64,000 bases of DNA from Symbiodinium natans. Lineage: Eukaryota; Sar; Dinophyceae; Suessiales; Symbiodiniaceae. Below are positions 1 through 12,200 of the stretch, piece by piece; position 1 is the first letter of the stretch, and every line of letters starts with the position of its first letter. Made by a program: the position numbers and the translations under genes. The notes under the pieces were generated by a model, which was not told where the DNA came from, searched no databases, and saw only the letters and a list, made by a program, of their open reading frames with translations. The stretch covers positions 17,501 through 81,500 of the forward strand of contig CAJNDS010002445.1 in NCBI GenBank assembly GCA_905221605.1. The letters are read 5' to 3'.

Positions 1-129
1 GGACGACCGAGCGCTTGGGAATTGGGAGCCGCAGCCCTACGGGGTTTGGGGTTTGGGGTTTAGGGGTCCGAGCTCATTGTTCAAGACCTTTGCCTGGTTT
101 GGGGTTTAGAGCGTGGGTGTCGCGGTCGC

Positions 130-209
130 CAACGCCCAAAGCGAAGCTCCACAAAACTGTGTCCAGGGACGCGGTCGCCCTGGACATTGGCCGTGAATGG
201 GTGCCATGA
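130..209 (-). CDS. Reductase gene exon 15 with HPFT flavin motif
   Basis: Encodes SWHPFTANVQGDRVPGHSF, then VELRFGR, before a GC donor at 129. HPFT is the FAD-contacting motif of ferric reductases and NADPH oxidases. The NAD-binding exons would lie left of the window. Confidence 0.78.
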
Positions 210-3200
210 CTGCCGGCAAACCTGGGCTGGTTTGAAGGTTTGGAGTTTCGAGCTCAGGGACATTTCGGGGGCTTGGTCTTCTTTCCCACTTAAGAGTAAG
301 TGAGGATTTCACAGCCCTAACCCCAAACCCGGAACAAAAACCCCCAAACCCAAAACCAAACTGCGAGAGCAGAGGACTTGATCCCGGACTCCCACCACAG
401 TGGGGGCTCCCGACGAGGGAGTTTAGAATTGAGGCTCTAGGGCTTCGGGTTTAGGGTTTAGGGATTGGGGCTTAGGATTTAGAGTTTGGGGTCGAGGGTT
501 TTTGGGTTTACGGTTTCGGGTTCAGGGTTTAGGGCTGAGCGTTTGGTGTCCAACCTCCCCTAAACCCTAAACCCTAAACCCTAAACCCTAAACCCTAAAC
601 CCTAAACTCCCTTCTGCGAGTCGCTGCTGGCACGTGGATCAGCACCTGGGTGGCTCTTTGCAGACGGCTCGAACAGGGTTTAGGGTTGAGGGTTGAGGGT
701 TCAGGGTTGAGGGTTCAGGGTTTAGGGTTTAGGGTTTAGGGTTTAGGGTTTAGGGTTTAGGGTTTAGGGTTTAGGGTTTAGGGTTCAAGGTTCAAGGTTT
801 AGGGTTGGGAGCTCAGGAACTACACTCGCACATGCTTAGACCATCGCCATGGTTTTGAGTGCTTTGGCACCTTTTTTTTGGCACCCCAGACCGTCAACCA
901 CAAATACCCTCAAACCCTAGACAGGCAAAACCCAAGAACCCCCCAAACACCACGCCGCCCCAAAACGCCCCAAACCCCAAACCCGAACCCCTAAACCCTA
1001 AACACCTAAACTCAACCCTAAACCCCTAAACCACTGAACCCCTAAACCCCTAAACCCCCTAAACCCCTAATCCCCTAACCAACGCTAAACCCTAAACCCC
1101 AAACCCTAAATCCTAAACCCCTCAAACCGTGGACCCCCCCCCCCCCCACCCCAAAGGCACGAAGTGCCCAGGGCGGAGTTGAGCCGCGAGCCAGGGAATC
1201 TCCAACTCCTGGACTCTTTAGGGTTTACGGTTTAGGGTTTTGGGTTTAGGGTTCAGGGTTTAGGGTTGTAGGGTTTAGAGCTTAGGGTAGCCCCGGCTAA
1301 AAGGGAGGCTTTGTAGGGGTTTAGGGTTTAGGTTTTGGGGGTGAGGCTTTTGGGTTAGGGTTTGGGTTTAGGGTTTGCAGGATTCAGGGTTTAGGGTTTT
1401 GTTTGGGCTTTATGGCTTCATAAGCCGAGGCTAATAAACTGCCCCTAAAGTTTCAAGGTTTCAGCGTTCAGGGTTTTAGGACTTCAGGCCCAAGCCCAAC
1501 TATCTTGTCCCAAGCCCATCCTAGACTCCAAACCTGGGCCCTAAGCCCTGAAACGGTTTAGAGTTTAGGGATGAGGGCCTGGGGTAGACACACAAAACCC
1601 TCATAAAACCGACAGAACCGCGAACCCTCAAACCCTGCAAGTTGGCACTGCCAGGTGCTAGTTTAGGGACCCTGGACCCTAAACCCTAAACCCTAAACCC
1701 CAAACCCCAAACCCCAAACCCTAAACCCCAAACCCAAAACCCAAAAACCCCAAACACCTAAGCCCTCAGCCCTAACACCCCGAACCTTGGGTGTGGGGTT
1801 TAGGGTTTAGGGTTCAGGGTTGAGGGTTGAGGGTTTAGGGTTTAGGGATACTAGCACCTGGCAGTTCCAAAGTCGGCCCCAGAACCCCACGCGTCCACGT
1901 GGGTGATGTCGGTGCCCGCGATGGCGGCTAACCTCAAGACCCGCGTGGGCTGCGAAGGACCGACCAGCCTGGGGGTGCGTTTAGGGTTCTGAGCTTGGGG
2001 TTTAGGGCATAGGGTCCAAATAGAGTTTAGGGCTGAGGGTTTATGGTTGATTTCTATTTAGAGTTTACGGTTCTGAGCTTGGGGTTTAGGGCCTAGGGTC
2101 TTAGGGTGTAGGGTTGAGAGGGTTTAGGGCTTGCGGCTTAGGCCTTAAGGCTTTGGGTTGAGGGGGTGGGTTTAGATTTTGCGCTTCAGGGTTCGGGGTT
2201 CGGGGTTCGAGGTTTCAAGGGTCCAGGGCTTTGGGTTTGGGGTTTCGGGGTGCACTTGAAGGCTGGTTTAGGATTTAGGGGTTTTCTGGCTTAGGGCTTG
2301 GGGGGTTCAGAAGGTTTAGAATTTGGGGTCTGGACTTGGGGTAGAGACCTCAGACCGGACCTTTCACGCGAAACCCCGCGCACAAGCCAAACCTAAAGCA
2401 CGTAAACCGCAACAACCGGTCCAAGCCTGAAACCCTAACCCCCAAAAAAGCCCTAAACCTCAAACCCTGAATCCCGAACCCTCTACGAAGCCCTAAATCC
2501 AAACCTCCAACCCTCAAGCCGCACGTCCCGACAGCCCGATGTAACTTCCTTGAAGACCCCGAGGCTGCATCTCCCCGCAAGAGAGCCAACCCCTAAACCC
2601 CAAAACCCCATCCCGGGAAGGACTGAGCAACTTAAACTCTCAAATCTCAAATCCCTGATCTAAAACCCTAACCCCCTGTCCCGAACCTCACGACCCTAAA
2701 CCCCGACCCCCATAAGCCCAAACCCACAACCCTGTGCCCACTCCCCAAGCCCCAAACAACCCTAAAGCCCTCAAGCCTAAACCCCTGACCCCCCGAAATC
2801 CCCTGAGCCCCTTAACCCCCTCCCCCCTAAACCACCTCAACCCGAAAAAAAACTGAAACCCCAAACCCTAAACCTAAACCCTAAGCCCTAAGCCCTAAAC
2901 CCTAAACCCTAAACCCGAACTCTTGCCAAAGGCGCCGGCGGAGGCGATCGAACCACCAGAGTGCCAGGCCGGGGAGCACGAAGAACCAGAAGCTCCAGGC
3001 GTGGACCATGCCCATGAAGACCTGGTTTTAGGGTTGAGGGTTTAGGGTTTAGGGTGAGGTTTTTAGGGTGAAGACCTGTTGGGGGGGTTTTGTGGGTTTA
3101 GGGCTGTAGGACTCTAGGGTTCAGCGGGGGTTATTTGGGGAGGTTTAGGGGCTTTAGGGGGTTTAGGCTTAGGAGGTTTTTTTGGGGGCTTAGGGCTTTA

Positions 3201-6200
3201 AGGGTTTGGGGTTGGTGGTTTTGGGGTGTAGAGCTTATAAGGGGTTAAGGGCTCGAGGTTTAGGAGGTTTAGGGGTTTAGGGGGTGCAGGGCTGTGAGGC
3301 TTAGCGGCTTAGGAGGTGCTGCAGTAGAGCCTGGGAATCTGGGCTGAGAACCTGGACCTAAACACCCCAAACCCTAAGTCCTAAATAAGCAACAAAAGCG
3401 TGGGACTGATTATTCTTTGGCACTTTGCGGGCACAGGCCCGGCACGAGCGATTCATAGTTAGTGGCGCCAAGGATGGCTTGTGGAATGTCCTTGAAGACT
3501 AAACACCCTGGGGACCTCAGTTGGCATGTAGGATTTAAGGTTTAGGGTTTAGGGTATAGGGTTTAGGGCTTGGGGGCATTCAACGCTTTTCAAGGGATTT
3601 CTTCCCCAATTTCCTACAACCTACGCCCAAATTGCTTCTGGACCAGACCCTAAACTCTAAGGGTCAGGGGAGGGCCCTCAGAGGTTTGAATTTGGGCAAC
3701 CTAAAACCAAAACGCCTGAGCCCCATCCCTAAACCCTAAACCCTAAACCCTAAACCCTAAACCCTAGACCCCTCGAAGCTACATGGGGTGTGGTTGGACC
3801 GGGGCGCGAAAAGCAGAGCAAGATGGTGGCCGAGGTAGAAGAGCCTGTACATCCTCATTCGAGGGTCCACTGCCAAGGGGGCTTAAGGGGTTCAGGGTTT
3901 AGGGCTTAGGGCTTCGGGTTTAGGATGAACCAGGCTTGGGGTCAAGCAGGGTTTTTGGGTTTTGGGGGTTTGAGGGTTTAGGGTTTCGGCTTTGGGGTGG
4001 TTTCTTTGATGGTCTTGTGCGGTTTTCGAGCTTAGGGCTTGTTGCTTCATATCTGTCAATCTGTAAGCGTCGGGGCAGAAGTAGCTTATAACACTTGAGC
4101 ACTAAACCCTAAACCCTAAACCCTAAATGTCCTGAGCCCTAACCCCTAGGGCTGAGGTAGACTGTGGGCTTTGAAGAAGAAACTTAGGCTGTGGGGTTCA
4201 AGGGTTAGGATTGGGGCACTTCTTGGAGTTCTCTGGAGCAGTATATTTCTTGCAGTTGAGGGCATGAGGCTTAAGCTTTGGGGGGTTTATTTAGGGTCTA
4301 TGGTTTGGACCACTTAAGGACAGTGGCATCAGGGCTACACAGGGTCGCTTAGGATTCAGCGCCCCTCCTCCGACGGCAGGTCCAAGCAATCACCATCGCC
4401 ACCGTGAAGAGCACCCAAGACACCTGCGTGATGGAGCCAGCAGCGACAGGTGATTTGGGGATCAAGCCCTTTACCACCCTAAACCCTAACCCTAAACCTA
4501 AAACCTAAACCCTCAACCCTAAACCCTAAACCCTAACAAACCCTTACTTGCAGCTGCATAAGGCACGGACCAGAGGCGGATCCGATCCATAAAGTCTCAT
4601 CATGTCGGCAAGGCTTGGGGATTGGGCTTAATATAAGGGCCTTGATCATGAGAGTAGGTTTTGGGTTTAGGGATTAGGGTTTTGGGGGTCAGAGATGTTT
4701 GGAGATTTTGAAGCTCATGAGGGAGATGTTGCGAGTTTTGAGAGCCTTTGAGAGCTTTGAGAGGTTTTGGGTTTTGAGGACTTTCGTAGAGGGTACAGAG
4801 TTTCGAGCTTCAGGGCCCTTTAACATTGGACCCCAAACCCTAAACCCCTACACCCTAAACCCTAAACCCCAACCTGGGTTGAGGAGTTGCAGGTTGAGGA
4901 TTGGATACATCCCATGCCTGGGTTCAGGGACCCTAAACCCTAAACCCTGAACCCTAAACCGAGGTTCTTTGGGAGAAAAGGGAGGTTCGACCCGCTGAAA
5001 CCGACACCCGCCTGCGCCATAAGGACGCTGAAGTTCTCGTAGTGGTTCCTGACACCCAGGTGGCCAGTTCTCGAAGTCAGGGTCCACTTGTCCCTAAACC
5101 CTAAACCCTAAACCCTAAACCCTAAACCCTGAACCCTAAACCCTAAACCCTAAAACCCTGAACGTGGGGGTTCCTATGTAGACTATGGAGTCTCAATCTT
5201 TAAGGTACACAAACAAGGGACAGAATCTAGGGAAGTGGTTTGGTTGCGAGAGTTTAAGGTTTTGGGTTTAGGGTTTAGGCTTTAGGCTTTAGGGTTTAGG
5301 GGTCAGGATGCGGCACTTCGTTTGGATCGCCGGAACCTTCCCAATCCCCACCTGCTCAACCGCAACTTTGTAGACCCCAAGGCCTTAAAATCCCCAAGCT
5401 CCAAATCCCCCAAAGAACACAAACTCTAACCCTCAAAAACCCCCCCAACTCCTGAACACCGCCCAAACCCCTGAACCACCCCAAATCCCGTTAAGGGGTG
5501 GTGTGGGCGGGGCAGGGGGGATTAAGGGCGACACAGGGCCTTTAGGGTTTAGAGTTTAGGGTTTAGGGCTTCTAGGGTTAGGGTTTAGGGGTTAAGGTTT
5601 CTAGGGTTACCGGTTTGGGGCCGTTATGGGTCTAGACGGCAATCCCTGAACGGCCGTCTGGCTGCCAAAGCACCAGGAGGGTGTCACCCAGAGCCACTTC
5701 CTCGGATCTCCGGGTGTAAAGCTTAGGGTTAAAGGGTTGAAGGTTTAGGGTCCAGGGGTTGAGGGTTTGAGGTTTAGGGTTTAGGGCCTAGCGGTTAGGG
5801 TTTAGGGTTCAGGGTTTAGGGTGGTTTCGGGTTTCAGGTTTATTGTGGATGGGCTCTAGTTGGGGCTTTGTGCTAGTGTTTTCAAGGGGCCCTGATCGGG
5901 TGAGAGGGGGCCAAGGGTTTTGGGGTCTCCCCGTTTAATCCTGAAACCCCTGAAGCCCCAGATTAGAGTAAGGTACGTAAATAGGGTGCCAAAATCCGGT
6001 AGATCGCAACTTAAGTTGGTGGTTTTGCTTAATGCACCAACCAGAATCTCTCTAAAGAAGGTAACTTAAGTCCCTGGGACCCAAACTAAACCCCCCCACA
6101 GAGGCCTCGAACTTCTTTTTGAGCAACAGAAAACAGCCTCAGATACACGCGTGTCATCCTTGCGCAGGGGCCATGTGCATCTTCACCTGGCGGAGCTTAC

Positions 6201-9200
6201 GCACTCCCCCTCGCCCAGCCTACAAAGCTGGACGACAAGGGCTGGAAAACATAGCGCCAGATGAATCGGCACCCCTCGCATCAAAAGGGTTGGGAAAAGC
6301 TTGGTTCTTCCCGTTTCTTCGAAGCGGACATCTCTTAAAGAACGTCCGGACGATCGAGAGATAGAACCCACAGCGCCCCCTGTACGTTTCGTGGAGGTTT
6401 GTCGCCGAGAAGCCTCAGGGACCAAAGCACAAAACTTCGGAACTCTAAAAGCCCGCTCTTTCAACGGAAGGCTTCTTAACATAAACCTCACACTTCTTCT
6501 ACACATGCTCCGTTCCTTCCAGAGCCCTGCGACAAAATCGGACAATATCCCACTCGAAAGAGTCCTCTTGGTTCATGGCACCCATTCAGTGCTTACGCTC
6601 AATCCGACGAGTCTTCACCCCTGTCAACCCTAACCAGATACGCCCCAACATAGCTATGGTACTCGTCTTGGACTTCCTCGGGATACTGCTGTACATCAAT
6701 GTGGAACCCAGCACGCCAGAGACAGAACAAAATCTGAGCCCTATGTGGCACTCCGCTTGGCAATGGAAGTTCAATGACGTACTGGTCTTCAGTTTGACTC
6801 TCGGCTGTACTGTTTTTTCTACGGCAAATAGTCCTCTTCACAGTCCACTTAAATGCTTCCCAAACTCCAACGCTAAAAATTGACCATATCAACCCAAACC
6901 ACCATAGACTAACCTCTGAGGTGTCAAGGGCTTCAGTAGTCTCTTGGATTTCGCATGTCGCAGCTGTAACCTCCGGCTGTATCTCCTCGTACCCCACCAG
7001 AGCCTTCTCCATCACGATTTGTGCATTTGCTGGACTCGAGAAACCAAACACCACGAACAGGACTATTAGCACCACGAAGTTCCAGGAATTCGCTCGTGGC
7101 AAAGACAAACCAACGATACCAGATTTCCCCACCAAAGGAAACCATAGGTAAGATTCCTCAGCTAGAATCACCAGCCTTCGAAAACCGTCCTCAATGCTAC
7201 CATCTCCCCACAAAGCTGCCATCCTGACCCAAAACGAGCTTAGATACACACAGAACAACACCGAAGTCCAACCCTGAATCCATCCTACCCACATCATAGT
7301 GCTTATCACTCCCGCAAGAAAACCCACGCTCGAACATCCAAGGGCCCAAAGATTCACTGCCAAGCACGACTCCTCTGACCCTAGATCGCTTCCCCAATCC
7401 TCCGAGCTGTCATCTCTTGGCGCCGATATCATCGCTTCAAACTCAGACCAGTCATCGCGGCACAGTCCCTCTACCACAACTTGAACTTGTGACAAAGACC
7501 ACCCTGGCAAAGGAACCCACGCAACGTCATCTACATACCGCATCCAGAACCCTTCAGCTCCAGCTCGATACCACACGCCAAGTGATGCAGTCAACCAAAC
7601 CCCTGTCTCCTCCGAAGCCGCTTCTAGCTCGGAACCCTCTGGGGAAAAATATTCTGAACCGCTACTGGCAGAAGATAATCTTGAGGACTCGGTCGTTTCA
7701 GAGGCCCCTGGTTCTGAAGCATCAGCCCTTCCCTCCAATGGGTCGCTATCGCCCTCTCTCGGAACGAACCCTGGAGCTACATTTTCCAAACTCCTGAATC
7801 GCTCACACGCTCCCGCAATCCCATACCGATAAGTGGCCGCAACTTCCCTCAACCAACGAACCTCCCCAGACCCAACTCCTAAGAGCCCCACAATGACTTC
7901 CCCGCTTAGGGTTAGTAGCCTTCTCAGGAAATGGATGCGCTCATCCCGCACCCTCCATGCCACTAATCTACCATCCGTGGTCGTCACGAATCGGCTAAAA
8001 TCTGAAGACGAAGCCGGATCACCAACCCCGGGTGTCTGCTCGGCAACAGCCCGCGCCTCCCAAGATACATGACCTTCAGCCCCCTCAAACCCCTCCGACG
8101 TGCTCGAAGAACTAGCCGAATCGGACGATTCTTCCTCCCTAAAGAACTGCCTGGTGAACCCGATTGGTGGCTGATAGTCTTCCGAGGGTCGATGTGGAAC
8201 AGCATCAAGTCGCTCACTCCCTTCAGACTGCCCCTCAGAATCTACCTCTACATAGGAAGGATCATAACCCAGCCCAAGAACCCCAGGCTGAGAAGCTTCA
8301 AACACTGCCTGCGCCGCCGCAAATGCAATCTCAGCTTCCGAAGCTACAACTGCAAATGGATCACCGTGGCCAAGCCCTGAGCTCCCAGACTGAGAAACTT
8401 CAAAGGCGGCTTGTGCTGCAGCAAATGCGAGCTCAGACGGCCCATCCAGGACTGACACTGCAGATAAAGCCCTACCATCTAGCCAACTCCCCCCATCCTG
8501 GGAACCGCAAGCCTGCCCCTGAAAAACAGTTCCTACGGGCCTCAAGCCTCCTGTCGGAAGTTCGTTGCTCCCACAACTCCCCCCAATCTCGACACATGTC
8601 CCTGGCATTTTTAAGGAATCATCAAGTCCCTGTGGCTCATATGCACACAACTCCCTCAAGCTTCCATTCGGCTCTGGCGCCTCGGACCCCGACTCCGATT
8701 CCTCGCAAACTTGCCCCCGAGCTTCCAAGGAACCAGGAACCGCTAGCCCCAAGCCCCCATACCAAATCACCGCAGCCAACATCACCAACCCAAAAGCGAC
8801 AATCCATACCCAACCCCATTTCTCTTCTTGATACATGGGTTGAGCTCTGGTCGGCTGCACAATTGCTAGCATAGTCAGTACCAAGGCTGCCGTGGGACAA
8901 CTAAGCCATTCTGGCTGGGAGGCGCATGCCCGCACCCTTCTCAGTGCTCGAGCTGAAGTGTTGAGACCATCCCGCATACCTCTTGACATGGATCCCTCCC
9001 TCACATTTGCCAAGGAAAGCAATGCCGTGATCCTACTACCTCCTAGCGGCTTGGTACCTAAATCCGCAACTTGATATTCCCCAGCAATATGTTGAACCAC
9101 AAGAGCCCCTGCTGCAACCCGCTCCCTCGCTGCCGCTGCACGCATCCGTAGATGGCGATTCCGCCATCCACCTCCGGCTGGCTCAAACGCACGCACTGAT

Positions 9201-12200
9201 GCTGCATTGTCTCCCTGAAGAGACAGCAAGGTGTCTTCCTCCGTCAATTCCTCGATGATGGGCTGCACCGATTCTCCTGCTTGAACCGAGTGGATCATCG
9301 ATACTAGCTCCGACTCAGCAGATGACAAGGTCGTAAACGCTTGCCGGGAAGCTTCCCAGAGGATGCATCCGCCACGCCACATTAGGACGGTAGATTGCAT
9401 TGAGCGGCCTCCCTGAGGAGCATGCGAACTGTCCGAATACACCTCCAGCACGCCCTTGTTCCGAGGCAGTGATAACTGGCCGTGACTCCCAAATGTAGGC
9501 CCAACGTCAATCGGAAACTCCAATCCCAGATCCAGGGTTTGACGCACATAAGCCAAAACTTGAAGACCAGTTTCAAAAACCTTCTTTGGTGCTTTGGTAG
9601 CACACTGACTCATCTTCGAGATAGCGAACATAAGGTCTGGTCTAGATCTAGTCATAGCCCATAACAAAGCACCCACGATGCCTTGCGCCCTACGTACATC
9701 AGAGATACCACAATCCTCATCCGGAGGGTCATCCCACCGAGCGATGGGCACGCTTGCCGTGGATTCGACCTCATACCTTTGAAGCAACTCCTGAAGGTAC
9801 GCCCGTTTCGTGAGCCTCCAGCCCATTTTGAGCTGCTGCAACTCAACGCCGCAGATATTCAGGAGGGTCTCGTCATTTGACCACACTGGCTCCGAGGTGT
9901 TCCACTTTTCCCTCAATTTATCAACCAGCGCCCTCAGCACCAACCTAGGCCCAAACAGACCAACGTCGTCTACATATACCACCACCAGAGCTCTGACCTC
10001 CCCTTTTGCATTCTTTGCAAACCACAGACTGTCGTCGGAAATTCCTTGGAATAGGGTCAGCACCTCATCCTCAACAGAAACCTGCAGGCCCTTTAGCTCC
10101 TGATCTCGATACAAAGCCCAGTCCTTTGGACTGGTTTGCAAACCATACAGTGCGCGAATGATTCTCCATCTGCGCTGAGGACCTAACAGCCCAAGCTGGA
10201 CAAGCAGATACGGTGGACGCACCACTATTATGGTTTGCTTCTCAGCATCTTCCTGAATCGATCTCGCTGGAGCATATAGAAACGCGCATTTCACATCCAG
10301 TATGCATCCACACCAGTCAGGACGTGACGCTACATAGACCAGCACGACTCGCACGGTGAGCGCTTCTACTCCTCCGGCGTACAAGTCAGACTTGGCAAGA
10401 CCTAAGGACTCCGCTGGCAAATAGTTTCCACAGCACACTGCCCGTAGTTGGCGCCTACCTACTCCAGCTTTTCTCGTCAGCACCGCCTTTCCAGGCACCT
10501 GCATAACCTTGTAACCAGCCCGAATCCACTCTTCAACCTGCTCAACCGTGACACGCTCTACAGCCCCAGTTGTCTCCTCTAATGCTGTTACTTTGTCTTG
10601 GCCTGGGCCTTTCCACTTTTCCAACTCTTTACGCGCCTCATCCAGACCCACAGTCCTTGTCTGCAAGAACACTTCTGCTGCCTCTAGTTCCTGCTCCCCT
10701 AGTGGAATGTCCGTGGTTAACCCTTTGAGGCTTGTGTGCATTTCTTCGACTGGGCCCCATCTTTTGAGTACCCCTTCAAACCATCCACACTCCAAGCGCG
10801 CAACCCTCAACAACTTGGAAACCTGACCCCCGCAGCCCCATTCAACTGCCCTATCAAGTTCCCCGGCAATTCGTGAGCAGTCCTCTACATACCGATGATG
10901 CAATGACACTGCTTGCTCAAACTGCCCCGGGTCCAGAATTTCACACGGAAGCTCAACCTCCCACGAACTCGCAAACTCTGAGCAGGCCGGCCCACTGACA
11001 GCATCTTGCCCCTCGTCGCAAGCTTCAGATGAGACGCTCGCCTTACACTGGGAAACCGATACCTCCCCGGTACCCAAGCCATACAGGCCCTTTACCGAGA
11101 AACCCAGCTCAACCAAAGCTTGACGCTGCTCGGAACCGAGAGCCTCAAATCTTCCCGGAACATAGGCAACAAGTACCCAACGATCCGTCCCTACCCAAGG
11201 CTCACTCTCATGCCACATGTGGCTGTCGAACAACTGAGGTCTTTCATGGATGTCCAACACATGCCCTGACTTCACACTACCATCTGAGAATGGAACCCTT
11301 TCCATCGGCACTGCCAACCCAAAGACCTCCACCCTGAAAACTCCCTAGGGCAACAATCCACGCAGGCAACCTCTTAAAGTTCCGAGAGTCTTTGTGGATA
11401 GAAGCAATCGTGTTGCGGGCCAGATACAATGTCGTCCAATTCCCGCCCGGAAAATGACGCTCCACAAAGCCATTCAGGTACTGAGTGAGTTCTGGATTCT
11501 TCCGAGCAAAACTTGTTACCCCAATCATTCCTCCATGCGAGTACAAACCCAGGATTGCATACGCCCTATCCCCTTCTAGGCCCGGTCTCCTAGGACGTGG
11601 AAACCCATTTACACACTCACGCAGTACCTTCAGGCAGCTCGCGAAATCATAGCGCCCTTCTGCTTGGCAGGCGCTAAGAAACTCCCCAGGCATCACAGTA
11701 ACCTCTGAGCTTTCCTTAACACCCTTCCCAAGCAACGGTCGCTGTTCCTCTTCGGAGTCCCAGACTTTCAACATTCCCATCGTTTCCGACCAGAAATCTC
11801 GAAATTCCCGACCCGGATTCTCGCCTTGATCCTTCAAATGCCTCTCCCCCGAATCTGACACTGAGTCCCAATCGCACTCGGATCCATCGAACTCCCAATC
11901 ATTTTGATCCCACTCCCCCCCAGGTGCCAACCTGGCCACATCCCTGGCAGACACCGGCGGAGCCAGAGAGAGGCTATCTGCGAAGACCAAAGTTTTTACC
12001 AAATGCGGAGTCGTTTTGTCGCGCAAACGAAAACGAGGCTTGGCAGGATCCACCTGCCGAGGACTCAAAGGATACACGGAGTTGGTTAGCAACACTTTAC
12101 GATCACCGGCTTCCTCAGTGACCAAATGCCCACCCGGTGTATCCGGAGCATGTCCCAAGTACACCCCCTTTACAGCGCGCGAACGCCAATGCGACTCATA

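Larger units (their letters stand above)
1..5968. repeat. Degenerate TTTAGGG/CCCTAAA sequence filling introns
   Basis: Apart from the reductase exons, almost all of this stretch is variants of the telomere heptamer in both orientations, with clean runs at 557-606, 721-783, 3727-3770 and 5093-5150. Orientation flips repeatedly. Exon-like islands remain that are not phase-compatible with the gene. Confidence 0.85.
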
